From: Antrihabitans stalactiti | GTDB taxonomy: Bacteria > Actinomycetota > Actinomycetes > Mycobacteriales > Mycobacteriaceae | Length of the DNA stretch: 64,000 nucleotides | Assembly (NCBI RefSeq): GCF_012932915.1 | Contig: NZ_VCQU01000016.1 | Coordinates: 30,444-94,443, forward strand | Reading direction: 5' to 3' | In this document: positions 16,644 to 25,579 of the stretch, piece after piece | Position numbering within the stretch: the first letter of the stretch is position 1 | Layout: every line of letters starts with the position of its first letter | The notes under the pieces: generated by a model | The model's input: the letters and a program-made list of their open reading frames with translations, nothing else | The model's database searches: none | Told to the model about the DNA's origin: nothing | Position numbers and translations under genes: made by a program

Positions 16644-16978
16644 ACGACACCCGGGGGCGTATGTGGGAAAGCTAACCGAAAGTTTCAGGCCGATTAAGTA
16701 AACAAGCGAGGAGTTTGTTTCGTAGTTTTTTCGTTGCATTTACGTATTCGGCTGCTTAGGGTCCTGGTGTGCAGGGAGTTCAGCCAAGGGTTCAAGGCGG
16801 CAGAGCTTACGCACGGTAGACAGCGCAGTTTGCTTTCGATGAGCGGGAACGCCGCGGAATTGGCGATCGAGCGGCTTCCCGAAAGAGGCTCCCCGGCCGT
16901 TGGCACGACCGGGGAGCCCCAGTACCGACCGGGTTACAGCCCGATCAGTGTTTCAGGCGCAGAAATGAGGCTTCTGCA
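16644..16978. other. Divergent intergenic region before the secretion operon
   Basis: This 335-base stretch separates the XRE gene from the secretion operon. A plus-strand open frame ends at 16982, overlapping the next start as GTGA; from an ATG near 16840 it would encode about 47 residues (ending SPISVSGAEMRLLQ). The overlap suggests a small coupled gene, but no RBS or family supports it. I see no clear palindromic operator. Confidence 0.3.
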
Positions 16979-18595
16979 GTGACTATTTTAGCGTCGGCCG
17001 AGGTGATCCCGGCCTATGACGAGAACATCCTGCCGCCGCATCGCGAATTGGTCGCGGCGATGGGCGCCGGCTACGTGTCGGCTGCGGTATGGCTGGCCGT
17101 GTTGTGCGCCAATGCATTCGGCGAGTGCGGCACGCGGGTATCAGGGTCGTGCGCGCTCGACATCGGGTCGTTATTCGTCCTGTTTGCGCCGGAAACACCC
17201 ACCGCTGCAATCACATACGTCGAACTCACCAGCCGTCATCACGGCGTGCAGATCGCGTCCGACGAGGTAAGGCGCATAGCGCACGCTCTTCTTGTCGCCC
17301 TCGACAAGAGCCCTCACGCGCTGCGGCCACCTCGCAACCCAGGATCCAAACATGTTTCCTCGCAAACCCATTCATCGATCGCGTCGATGCGCGATGTACC
17401 GGAAGGACACATTCGTTTGAAGAACTACCGATCAGCCCTACCGATTGCGCTGCCGTTGTTGGCGGCAGTGACGGCGGCGGGAGTCGCCGGAGCCGTTCCG
17501 GGTCAGCCCGGTATCGCGGTGCCATCGCCGGATCAACCGGGGGTGACCTCGCCATCTCCAACACCACCACCTCCGACTCCTCCTCTGCCCGCGCCGGAAC
17601 CGCCCTCGTACGTGGCCCCGTATGTGCCGGCTCCGCCCCCGAGGGCTGTGCCGACCCGCCCGATCCCGCAGTATTCGAACCCTGGCCCGGCGGAGGAAGT
17701 CGACTCTGATGTCTCCACCGCTCCTCCGGGCCCGGTGCCCGAAATCGAGCCTCCTGCAGGAAAGGTCCGGGTCGGCGCCTACACCGCGGACAAACCGGAC
17801 TGGATGTCAACCGCGGACAAAGACCTGGTCAACCGGTGGGCCAGCTTCACCGAGGCGAAGTTTTCAGAAGGATGGCGTGCGACGGGCTTGTCGCCGAGCG
17901 AGGCCGACAAGCGCGCGGCAGCCGCTGTTGCCGCGGGGACGCTCGGTGCGGGCGTGACCGCGACGGTCGCCGGAACCACGGCTGGCGTGATCGGCTGTGC
18001 GGGCGGCGCCGCGACCGGCGCAATAGTAGGCGCGATTGTCGGCACCTCAGTTACGCCCTTTGTCGGTGTCGGACCGGGTGCTGGCGTTGGCGCCTTGGTT
18101 GGCTGCGCGGGCGGTGCAGCTCTGCTCGGCGTGCCAGTCGCGCTTGCTGGTGCGGTTGCGGGCGGAGTCGGTGGAGCCGCATTCGGATCCGCATTCGGCG
18201 CCGGCGACGACAATGCGGACGCGAGCCTTCCGCCGATTCCAGGATTGACGATAGGCCCCGCCTTGCCGGCCGCCGACCTCGCGAAGCCGGTTGTGGACGC
18301 TGCTCGTTCGGCACTTGTAGACGTCGCCGACCGGAGCGCGCCCGCGGTTGAGACCGCTGCGCCGATACTGAATGCGGCTCTCGCGCCAGCCGTTTCGACA
18401 ACGCTCGAAGCGGCGCAGCCAGTACTTGATGCGGCGCGGCCGGTTATCGAGCAGACGCAACCGACCTGGCAACCGATCGTAGACAACGTCGCTACCGTCG
18501 CCGCGCCGTTGGTCGAGGCCGCGCAGCCGTTGCTGTCACCGTTCCAATCGATGGTGGCTCAGATACCGCCGCTGATGCCGCAGGTCGCGCAATGA
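16979..18595 (+). CDS. Pro-rich, glycine-zipper exported protein ('insoluble domain protein'-like)
   Basis: The open frame encodes 538 residues. From a TTG at 17417, preceded by GGAAGGA at 17401-17407, it reads like a complete exported protein: a signal peptide (KNYRSALPIALPLLAAVTAAGVAGA), a 70-residue Pro-rich segment, a conserved block (KVRVGAYTADKPDW), a long Gly/Ala glycine-zipper region (GAVAGGVGGAAFGSAFGAG and similar) and an Ala-rich tail. This layout matches proteins annotated 'insoluble domain protein' in Rhodococcus and Nocardia. The upstream 146 residues (from GTG 16979) look coding at first but may be a separate gene fused in frame. A structural role in the envelope near the transfer channel is inference. 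Confidence 0.6.
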   Translation: MTILASAEVIPAYDENILPPHRELVAAMGAGYVSAAVWLAVLCANAFGECGTRVSGSCALDIGSLFVLFAPETPTAAITYVELTSRHHGVQIASDEVRRIAHALLVALDKSPHALRPPRNPGSKHVSSQTHSSIASMRDVPEGHIRLKNYRSALPIALPLLAAVTAAGVAGAVPGQPGIAVPSPDQPGVTSPSPTPPPPTPPLPAPEPPSYVAPYVPAPPPRAVPTRPIPQYSNPGPAEEVDSDVSTAPPGPVPEIEPPAGKVRVGAYTADKPDWMSTADKDLVNRWASFTEAKFSEGWRATGLSPSEADKRAAAAVAAGTLGAGVTATVAGTTAGVIGCAGGAATGAIVGAIVGTSVTPFVGVGPGAGVGALVGCAGGAALLGVPVALAGAVAGGVGGAAFGSAFGAGDDNADASLPPIPGLTIGPALPAADLAKPVVDAARSALVDVADRSAPAVETAAPILNAALAPAVSTTLEAAQPVLDAARPVIEQTQPTWQPIVDNVATVAAPLVEAAQPLLSPFQSMVAQIPPLMPQVAQ

Positions 18596-19170
18596 ACGCC
18601 GAGGAGGCGTCGCCTCGTAGCTCGGCAGCAAAGAGTGCATGGCGACTATCGTCGACCCTCCTCGCGCTGGCACTCGTCCCGGTCGCGGGTGTCGCTGCAG
18701 CATTGGCACTGGTGTTTGGCACTGGTGATTCATGGCCCGATGGACCGACCGCGCTCCTTCCGGAGACGTCGAATGATGCGAGGTCGGCGACGTGGTGCCC
18801 CGAGACTGTCGTTGGCGCGTTGATCACCGGTGCCGGTCGAGGTGATTTCGAAAGTGGTCCAGGTCTGATCTTGCGGATGAACCACGCCATCTACGTCGAG
18901 CGAGATGCGGATGCGGCCCGCTCGGTATTCGCTCAGGGAGCCGCGGTCGCTTCACCTGCCGAAACGCGGTCGGCACTCGCGGCCTTGCCAGCAGGTGTGC
19001 AGCACTGCGTGCGCATCAGTCCGCTGGTAGGTGATCGGTTCGCCGTGTCGGTGGAAGAGCGATATCCGAGTGGGCGAAACCAGTTGTGGGACACAGTCGT
19101 TTCTATCGGGCGCCAGAGCGACGGGCGGTTGCTGATCACTGCCGTCACGCCAGCAGGGGGCGACGGATGA
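18592..19170 (+). CDS. Single-pass membrane protein with WCP-type extracytoplasmic domain
   Basis: A 192-residue protein with one membrane segment at about residues 18-42 (LSSTLLALALVPVAGVAAALALV). An extracytoplasmic domain follows, starting at WCPE (residue 68) and containing a second Cys in the HCVRI element. The same arrangement (WCPE ... RHCVAM ... SVEERYP-like ... LLITAVTP) recurs at the C-terminus of the gene at 20084, so the two are paralogous domains. The Cys pair may form a disulfide. I do not know the function. It starts in an ATGA overlap within the secretion operon. Confidence 0.65.
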   Translation: MNAEEASPRSSAAKSAWRLSSTLLALALVPVAGVAAALALVFGTGDSWPDGPTALLPETSNDARSATWCPETVVGALITGAGRGDFESGPGLILRMNHAIYVERDADAARSVFAQGAAVASPAETRSALAALPAGVQHCVRISPLVGDRFAVSVEERYPSGRNQLWDTVVSIGRQSDGRLLITAVTPAGGDG

Positions 19171-20087
19171 GCGTCGTCGACGTCAGCACGAGCGGGTCGG
19201 CACCCGGCGACCGAGAAGACCTCGCCTGGTTGTACGGCCCGGCGCCGACGAGATCACCTACAGATTTGCCACCCCGCCTGTCTGGACCCGATCGGCCGGA
19301 CACGCTTCGAGGATGGCCATCGCCAACGCCGGGCGGAGGTTTGGTCCGAGTTCCCCCGACCCTGTTGCTCGGGGCCAGTGGTGGCGCAGGCGTCACGACC
19401 ACTGCATACGGCGTGGCCTCGGCTGCGGCGGAGGAGCATTGCCCCGAGGTCGCGCCCGTCATCGTGGATGCGACACCAGCGGGAGGCAGTGACCTCGCAT
19501 CCCGCACAGCGGATCATCGCCCGCCGTCCGCGACAGTCCAGTCCTGGCTGGCGTCAGATCATCCAGGCGTCGGACTTCCTTCGGCGGTGGATGCAGTGTG
19601 TGGACTGTCGTCGTCCGGTGCGCGCGTTCTTGCGAGAGACGATCGGCCACTGCCGCGACGCGAGTCGCTGGTCTCAGTGCACCGCATTGTGTGCAATGCG
19701 GGCTTTACTCCGGTTTACGACGGGGGTTCACCGGTGGGATCGCCTGCAGTGCAACCACTCCTGGCTGACGGTCGGATCTCGGTCGGCATCGTCGTCGCGG
19801 GACGGCCCGACGCCGCGAACAGGCTCCGGCCCGTCCTGAGCTGGCTCGACGACCACTACGGCGACTACCTGCTGGCGAACACCGTGATCGTGGTTGCGCA
19901 GCAAACGCCGTTCGGCGGCGGCGCCGTCGTGAACCATCTGCGTGCTCACCTTGGTCGCTGGGTGCGATCGGTGGTGGAGATCCCATGCGATCCACATCTT
20001 GCGATCGGCGAGGCCATCAGGTGGGACATACTCGCCGAAGCGACGAAGGAAGCGTATCGACTCCTGCTCAAGGAGCTGTCGTCGTGA
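19167..20087 (+). CDS. MinD/ParA-like protein with degenerate P-loop
   Basis: A 306-residue cytoplasmic protein. Near residues 66-85 it has LLLGASGGAGVTTTAYG, the position and shape of a deviant Walker A motif, but Val replaces the nucleotide-binding Lys of the usual GK(T/S). PVIVDATPAGGSDL follows as the switch-I-like Asp segment. Similar lysine-poor P-loops occur in CpaE-type localisation proteins. It may position the secretion machine rather than hydrolyse ATP strongly. The start at ATG 19167 is set by the ATGA overlap. A shorter protein with a similar motif is encoded at 25058. Confidence 0.6.
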   Translation: MSVVDVSTSGSAPGDREDLAWLYGPAPTRSPTDLPPRLSGPDRPDTLRGWPSPTPGGGLVRVPPTLLLGASGGAGVTTTAYGVASAAAEEHCPEVAPVIVDATPAGGSDLASRTADHRPPSATVQSWLASDHPGVGLPSAVDAVCGLSSSGARVLARDDRPLPRRESLVSVHRIVCNAGFTPVYDGGSPVGSPAVQPLLADGRISVGIVVAGRPDAANRLRPVLSWLDDHYGDYLLANTVIVVAQQTPFGGGAVVNHLRAHLGRWVRSVVEIPCDPHLAIGEAIRWDILAEATKEAYRLLLKELSS

Positions 20088-20998
20088 CGCTGATCAATGA
20101 CGAAATACTCGATGATCCAGTACCCCTGCCCGCGGGTTGCGAAGTTCCCGCCGGCGGTGCCGATCTTCCTCCCCAAACAGCATCCGCCCTCGTCCCCGGG
20201 GAAGACGGTGCGCGCTGGTATCCGCGACTGGGCACGGCACCTGGGGTGTGCGAAACCGCTGCGGTGTCGTCGGTGGCAGATGCGGTCGCGCCTCCAGACT
20301 CTGTGGCGGATTGGTGGGCGTCGTGGGGGCACGGTGTCGCAGCTGCCGTGAATGTCACCAAGCCGACCGAAGATTCCGAGGGGATCGACCGGTTGGCGGA
20401 ATTAGACGCTCGGCCAACGATTCCGGACCCGATCGCGGAGGCGCTGCGACCCGTTCGTTCGCGGCGTTCGCTTTCGGAGCGCCGTTATTTGGTCCCGGTC
20501 GTAGCTGTTGTTCTGTTGGTTGTAACCACCGCGATCACACGCGCCGTCCTTGTCGGCGATGACGAAACGCCGCCGACGGCTACCGCGTCACCCGTTGTGC
20601 CCGATGGCTGGTGCCCCGAAGAGTCGTCCGGCGCATTCATGCGCAGCGCGCGCGAGGGCAGCGACCGCACCGGCATGGACGCGTTCGTGAAACTGCAGTG
20701 GTCCTATTTCCAGCTCCGCTCGGCGGACGCCGCATGGACAGTGATTGCGCCGGACGCGCAGCTCCCACCCAAGGCGGAATTCGCCAGTGCCGCAGCAACA
20801 GTGCCAGCCGGAACCCGGCATTGCGTTGCGATGACAGCACTCGCGGCCGACCGCTTCTCTGCCGAAGTAACCGAAGAGCGTCCCGGCCAGCCAGCCGTCG
20901 TGCACCGGGAGCTTGTGACCACTCGGGCAACACCGGACGGGCGATCGGTAATTGTCGCGATCACGGCCGCACCCACACCCGAGGGGGGAGCGCGATGA
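20084..20998 (+). CDS. Single-pass membrane protein, paralogue of the 18592 product
   Basis: A 304-residue protein with about 140 cytoplasmic residues, one membrane helix near residues 145-165 (YLVPVVAVVLLVVTTAITRAV), and an extracytoplasmic domain beginning GWCPEESSG near residue 180. That domain lines up with the gene at 18592 through WCPE, PAGTRHCVAM, SAEVTEERP and VIVAITAAP. Two adjacent single-pass proteins sharing one external domain suggest a heteromeric complex around the channel. The GTG at 20084 overlaps the upstream stop (GTGA). No enzyme motif is seen. Confidence 0.65.
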   Translation: MTLINDEILDDPVPLPAGCEVPAGGADLPPQTASALVPGEDGARWYPRLGTAPGVCETAAVSSVADAVAPPDSVADWWASWGHGVAAAVNVTKPTEDSEGIDRLAELDARPTIPDPIAEALRPVRSRRSLSERRYLVPVVAVVLLVVTTAITRAVLVGDDETPPTATASPVVPDGWCPEESSGAFMRSAREGSDRTGMDAFVKLQWSYFQLRSADAAWTVIAPDAQLPPKAEFASAAATVPAGTRHCVAMTALAADRFSAEVTEERPGQPAVVHRELVTTRATPDGRSVIVAITAAPTPEGGAR

Positions 20999-22917
20999 CA
21001 ACAATCCGCACGAGAACATTTGCAGCCATTATTGTTTCGACCGCAGTGTCGGCAGCGACAATGGCTTATCCGACCTCGGCTCCCGCGACCCCGGCCGGCG
21101 GGTGCCCAGCAGTTGTGGCCGAGTTCATGGCTGGGACGTGGGAGACAAATCCCGCAGCCGATCCGACCGTGCCCGTGGGTGTGTTGAAGTCGGTGGCCGA
21201 TCCGATCGCCGCAGCGACCAATAGGCAAGTGACGATTCGGTTTCCGGGATACGAGGCGCGTGCGTTCGACAACTCCGACACGTATGCCGGATCCAAAGCG
21301 ACCGGAGTAACGGCCCTGACTCGCGATCTTGCCGAGCAGTTGGCAGGGTGCCCGCAGACCAAGGTCACGATCGCCGGATTCTCCCAGGGCGCGGACGCCG
21401 CCGGCGACGTCGCGGCGGCGATCGGCGCGGGTCGCGGGCCGGTCACACCGGATCGAGTGTTGGGTGTTGCATTGCTCGCCGATCCCCATCGCGGCACACA
21501 AGGCGCGCAGGACATTTCGAACAATCCCGTCGCGACCGGGATCGCGGGGCCGCGGTCGGCGGGTTTCGGCTCCCTATCGGGAAGAGTTGTTCAACTCTGC
21601 TTAGGCGGCGACCAACCAGACCTTTACTGCGCAACAGACACCAGCAAGACACCCATCATCGCCGCGCTCGGCAAAACGCTCTCCGGCTCGACACCGTCGG
21701 GACCAGGAACACCAGGGCTGTCGGAGGCACTCGTCTCGGACTATTCGGGTGCCAATGTCGAAGACCTAGCGACGAACTTGGCCACAATCGAGGATCAAAC
21801 CCACGAAGCGACGCCTTCTAGCCCGACGACATTGAGCTCGGCGGCGACAGCAGTCGCGAATACCCTTCTGCCGCTGGTCGACACAGCGACCTGGTCGCGA
21901 AATAACCCTGCGGTCGCCACCCAGCTCAGTAACGCATCGCCCGGTTCCCCGGAATCGGCGGCGAAGAACGTCTTGGACACAGTCAGCAACATGGACCTCA
22001 CCGGTGCGGTCAACAACGCGATCAGTCTTGCGAATTCGGCGCAAGCACTCCTCACAGGCGGGAATGTTCCGGCAGGCTCGCTGACCGGGACCGGGCAGCA
22101 GCTGCAATCTCAAACGGCACCACTCACCGCCACGCCACTCGATCTGCTCAGCACCGGCACCAGCGCATTGTCACTCCTCAAACCGTCGGTACTTGTTGGT
22201 CAAGTGGTGAACGCGGCTACCAATGGCGTGAGCTTCGCTGAGAATCTGCCCAAAATCATCGCCGCGTTCGGCCAGCTCGGCGGGCTAGTGCTCGAACCGA
22301 ACCTGGATATCGCGGGCAAAATCCATCGAGCACACGGGATCGTTCAAGACCTGAACAACCTGTTCAGTCCGATCATCGACCTCGCTGCGGGTGTGGATCT
22401 TCATCTGGCGTCGTCGCTGCTGTCGGCGTTGGCTCCGTTGGACCCCTCACCGACCACGTCGATCGCGTCGCTGGTCGTCGGTCTGATCGGAAACCTCGAC
22501 ATCAAAAGGTTGGCCGACGATATCGGCGGCCTGCAGGAAGCGTTGTGGAAAATACTCGACGGTGGCGACTGGCTCGGCGCCGGTTTGAAGGTGTTGACGA
22601 CAGTGCCGGACCTTATCGCCGTCGCGGTGGGGACGCTTTCCGGAGAAGCGAAAACGTCGTCGGGGACACCTCGTTCGTCCACGGCAACCCCGACAACACT
22701 CCGGGACGCTGCGACGTCGCTGGTGTCCACAGCCGGGACACAAGGTGCCGATCAGCTGAGCAAGCTTGCATCCGAAGGTTTGACGGCGGTCAGCTTCTTT
22801 GCTTCCCACACCCACGACCAGGGCTACAACACCCGTGCCATCAACTCTGCCGGTGACACAGCGGCGGCGTACGCGACGAAATTTTTGCTCGGCAAGATCC
22901 AGCCGGTCCTGGGATGA
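20995..22917 (+). CDS. Secreted cutinase-family hydrolase with long insertion
   Basis: A 640-residue secreted serine esterase. The signal peptide spans about residues 1-31 (RTFAAIIVSTAVSAATMAYPTSAPA). The mature part opens CPAVVAEFMAGTWET, and the nucleophile elbow GFSQGAD places Ser130. CLGGDQPDLYC gives the likely catalytic Asp206. In ordinary cutinases the catalytic His follows within a few dozen residues; here the best candidates, H605 or H607 in SHTHDQGYN, come after about 390 residues rich in Ala, Thr and Leu. Actinobacterial relatives cleave cutin-like or lipid esters. Here, inside a secretion operon, it may attack mycolate or other envelope esters. That role is inference. Confidence 0.75.
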   Translation: MTTIRTRTFAAIIVSTAVSAATMAYPTSAPATPAGGCPAVVAEFMAGTWETNPAADPTVPVGVLKSVADPIAAATNRQVTIRFPGYEARAFDNSDTYAGSKATGVTALTRDLAEQLAGCPQTKVTIAGFSQGADAAGDVAAAIGAGRGPVTPDRVLGVALLADPHRGTQGAQDISNNPVATGIAGPRSAGFGSLSGRVVQLCLGGDQPDLYCATDTSKTPIIAALGKTLSGSTPSGPGTPGLSEALVSDYSGANVEDLATNLATIEDQTHEATPSSPTTLSSAATAVANTLLPLVDTATWSRNNPAVATQLSNASPGSPESAAKNVLDTVSNMDLTGAVNNAISLANSAQALLTGGNVPAGSLTGTGQQLQSQTAPLTATPLDLLSTGTSALSLLKPSVLVGQVVNAATNGVSFAENLPKIIAAFGQLGGLVLEPNLDIAGKIHRAHGIVQDLNNLFSPIIDLAAGVDLHLASSLLSALAPLDPSPTTSIASLVVGLIGNLDIKRLADDIGGLQEALWKILDGGDWLGAGLKVLTTVPDLIAVAVGTLSGEAKTSSGTPRSSTATPTTLRDAATSLVSTAGTQGADQLSKLASEGLTAVSFFASHTHDQGYNTRAINSAGDTAAAYATKFLLGKIQPVLG

Positions 22918-22944
22918 CTACGACTGTCGAGAGGACTGAACCGG

Positions 22945-24504
22945 ATGGGAAAAGCGATCGTCGCGTCGCTCGGGTTCATGGCAATCGTGGTGGCGATCCC
23001 GCTCGCGATCGTCTTGGCGACTGCGCAACACGAATCATCGAAATGCGCAGCACCGCAGATGAATTTGGCGGCACTGCCGCAACTTCAGCCCGGAGCGACC
23101 TCTCCGCTGTCGCAGTCGGGGACCCGCACGTTCCCAATCGCTGCCGACCAGTACACGCTGACGCAGCACTTTCGTGGCGACGCGCATCGAGGCGTGGACC
23201 TGGCGGCAACCGACGGAACCCAGATCTACGCGGCCGCAGACGGGAACGTGGTCGATGCAGGCCCCGCTTCCGGGTTCGGACAATGGATTGTGGTGGATTC
23301 ACTCGACATGGCGGGCACCAAGTTCTCGACCGTCTACGGCCATATGTGGGAACACGGTCTGCACGTGAAGACCGGAGACACGGTCAGGGCCGGCCAGCAC
23401 ATTGCCGACGTTGGGAACAACGCCGATTCCAGTGGTCCGCACCTGCATTTCGAGGTGTGGCAGGGCGGGCGCACCAACGGCCAGGCAATCGATCCGGAAG
23501 GGTGGCTGACTGGCGCCGCCGCACCGACACCCGATGCTCCTTCTACTCCAGGGCCACTGTCCACCGCGTGCCCGGACGGGTTCGGGACACCTGGTGGCCA
23601 GCTGGCCGCCGGGACAGTGCCGCCGGAGCTCGAGATGTGGTACCGGCAGGCAGGTTCGCTGTGCCCACAGATCAGTGCGTCGCTCTTGGCTGCGCAAGGC
23701 AAGCAGGAGAGCGGATTTCGCCGGGGCCTGACATCACCCGACGGTGCGGAGGGGTTGGCGCAGTTCATGCCGAGCACGGCGACGAGCATCGACCCACTAG
23801 ACGGGCAACCGTATGTGATCGATGCCGACCACGACGGGCAGGCATCTGTGCGGGAAGACGGGGACGCGATCATCGGCCAAGGCCGGTACATGTGCGCGTT
23901 GGCTGCGGTCATCGACAGGTGGAAAGCCAGCGGCGAAGTGCAGGGCGACACTGCCGCGTTGGCGTTGGGTGCCTACAACGCAGGCGAGGGCGCGGTGCAC
24001 GACTCACATGGCATCCCGAATCAGATTCCACGTCACTTCACCGAGACCCAGCCCTACATCACGGCGATTCTGTCGGACGAGCCGAACTTCCGTGCGGCAG
24101 GCGCGTCAGGCGAATTCGTGCCGAATCCTTCCTCGCCCAAGGGCACTCAGATTGTGGCAGCGTCGCGGCAGTGGCTGGGCACCCCGTACGTCTGGGGAGG
24201 GGGAGGACCGCAGGGGCCATCCAACGGCGGTCTCGACTGTTCAGGATTGACGTCCGCCGCGGTGTTTGCGGCGACCGGGATCTCGTTGCCGCGCACCTCG
24301 GAGGAGCAGTGGACGGTCGGGGAGGAAATTCCGATCGATCAAGTACAGCCGGGGGATTTGCTGTTCGGCGAATGGTCCGGCGGCCGGCCTGGCCATGTCG
24401 CGATCGCGACCGGAGGCGGGCAGATGATCCACGCACCTCAGACGGGCGAGGTCGTCAAAGAGGCGCCAATTCAATCCGGCATGAAGGCCCGGCGGGTTTC
24501 GTGA
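22945..24504 (+). CDS. Three-domain cell-wall hydrolase: M23 + lytic transglycosylase + NlpC/P60
   Basis: A 519-residue protein with an N-terminal membrane anchor or signal segment (AIVASLGFMAIVVAIPLAIVLA). An M23/LytM domain has HRGVD at about residues 82-86 and the HLHFEVW motif near 167. An SLT-type lytic transglycosylase domain has its likely catalytic Glu at 255 in KQESGF, then GLAQFMPSTA and ALGAYNAGEGAV. A C-terminal NlpC/P60 domain has Cys432 (LDCSG) and His484 (GHVAIA). It can therefore cut cross-bridges, glycan and stem peptides. In conjugation systems such enzymes open peptidoglycan locally for the channel. The ATG at 22945 has GAGAGGA upstream. Confidence 0.9.
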   Translation: MGKAIVASLGFMAIVVAIPLAIVLATAQHESSKCAAPQMNLAALPQLQPGATSPLSQSGTRTFPIAADQYTLTQHFRGDAHRGVDLAATDGTQIYAAADGNVVDAGPASGFGQWIVVDSLDMAGTKFSTVYGHMWEHGLHVKTGDTVRAGQHIADVGNNADSSGPHLHFEVWQGGRTNGQAIDPEGWLTGAAAPTPDAPSTPGPLSTACPDGFGTPGGQLAAGTVPPELEMWYRQAGSLCPQISASLLAAQGKQESGFRRGLTSPDGAEGLAQFMPSTATSIDPLDGQPYVIDADHDGQASVREDGDAIIGQGRYMCALAAVIDRWKASGEVQGDTAALALGAYNAGEGAVHDSHGIPNQIPRHFTETQPYITAILSDEPNFRAAGASGEFVPNPSSPKGTQIVAASRQWLGTPYVWGGGGPQGPSNGGLDCSGLTSAAVFAATGISLPRTSEEQWTVGEEIPIDQVQPGDLLFGEWSGGRPGHVAIATGGGQMIHAPQTGEVVKEAPIQSGMKARRVS

Positions 24505-25061
24505 ACCGCCGGAGCCGGCTGGTCGCCGCGTTGCTGACAGGACTCGCGCTCGTCGGGTGCGCGACCGACCACACCGCTCCCGGACCGTCGTCGCCTGCAG
24601 TCGCAGACCCATCGCCGCTGTTAGACGAATCGGAAGACCCAGGCGATGGCGAGGCTGTCGCAGCGGAAGCGATGCGGCGCATTTTCACGTGGCGCCCAGC
24701 ACTGGACACGAACCCGGAATCGGCGCTGCCCCGCGCTCGGGACCTGCTCGGCCCGACCCTCCTCGCGGTCCTGGATCGAGCAGCTGCCGCGCAAGCGACC
24801 CTCGTCCCACCACGGCGCGGACTCCAATGGGGCCAATGGACACAGGAACGCGCGTGGGTAGACGCGCAGGCATGGGTCTCGCGCGAACGAGAAGCCCCGA
24901 CTGATCCCGACCTCGACCACCTGAATCGAAAGGTCGGGATCGCTCAGACAGTCACCTGGCCGAACGGGCGCAGCGAGATCCTGCCATCGACAACCGTTCT
25001 CGCGCAACTGATTCACACCGCCGCCGGATGGCGGCTCGACTCCTACGAGGTGTTGAAGTGA
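24501..25061 (+). CDS. Lipoprotein of the secretion operon
   Basis: A 186-residue lipoprotein. The N-terminus MNRRSRLVAALLTGLALVGC has a lipobox with Cys20, so it should be lipid-anchored outside the membrane. A Pro/Ser-rich linker follows, then a small domain (AEAMRRIFTWRPALDTNPES ... WRLDSYEVLK) whose ending resembles NTF2/VirB8-like or Mce-associated folds. It starts in a GTGA overlap with the hydrolase gene and ends in one with the next gene. A role as an assembly factor for the channel is inference. Confidence 0.75.
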   Translation: MNRRSRLVAALLTGLALVGCATDHTAPGPSSPAVADPSPLLDESEDPGDGEAVAAEAMRRIFTWRPALDTNPESALPRARDLLGPTLLAVLDRAAAAQATLVPPRRGLQWGQWTQERAWVDAQAWVSREREAPTDPDLDHLNRKVGIAQTVTWPNGRSEILPSTTVLAQLIHTAAGWRLDSYEVLK

Positions 25062-25579
25062 CGTCCCACGATTCTTTTCAAGATCCAAGTGCCCCGAGAC
25101 GGTGGCCGATCGTCGCCGGCATCACCGGTGGTGCTGGCGTCTCGACGGTGCTGGCGTTGCTCCGGCTACCCACCCACTGCGACGCGGGTGTGTTGGTTCC
25201 GGATGAACCTGTCGACGTGCTGGTGACGCGGTCCACATGCGCGGCGGTCGCGGCCGCGATCGACGCCGCAGCAGCGCTGAGTCCGGCCCCCGTGCTGGTC
25301 GTGGTGGCCGACCGGCCCGGCCCCGTCCCGCGCACTGTGCGGCAACGAATCCGGATGACCGAACCCCATCTGCCCGCTGTGGTCAGCCTCGACTGGATAG
25401 ACCCGCTACGCCACCACGATGAACCCTTGGCACTGCTTGGCCACGAAGTGCACGAAACCCCCAGCCAAGAACGCACCAAATGGGCGCGCGCCGCGCTCGA
25501 TGCGGCGCAAAGAATCGTCGACACCCTCGCCATTGCACTGACCGCGGCTCCGCAACCAAACCAGGAGGTTACCCCCTGA
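25058..25579 (+). CDS. Short P-loop-like protein of the secretion operon
   Basis: A 173-residue protein with a P-loop-like element, VAGITGGAGVSTVLALLRL near residues 16-34. Again the Walker Lys is absent, much like the motif in the gene at 19167. The middle holds a second strand-loop (APVLVVVADRPGP) typical of Rossmann-like ATPase folds. It could be a truncated MinD/ParA relative. The GTG start overlaps the lipoprotein stop (GTGA), and the stop overlaps the next ATG (TGATG). Function is unknown. Confidence 0.55.
   Translation: MTSHDSFQDPSAPRRWPIVAGITGGAGVSTVLALLRLPTHCDAGVLVPDEPVDVLVTRSTCAAVAAAIDAAAALSPAPVLVVVADRPGPVPRTVRQRIRMTEPHLPAVVSLDWIDPLRHHDEPLALLGHEVHETPSQERTKWARAALDAAQRIVDTLAIALTAAPQPNQEVTP

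Noticed and set aside
22914..24500. A long open frame overlapping the three-domain hydrolase, starting in an ATGA overlap with the cutinase stop
   Set aside because: Its translation is Arg-rich shadow sequence. The real hydrolase domains lie in the other frame; the frame is real only from 24501 (lipoprotein).
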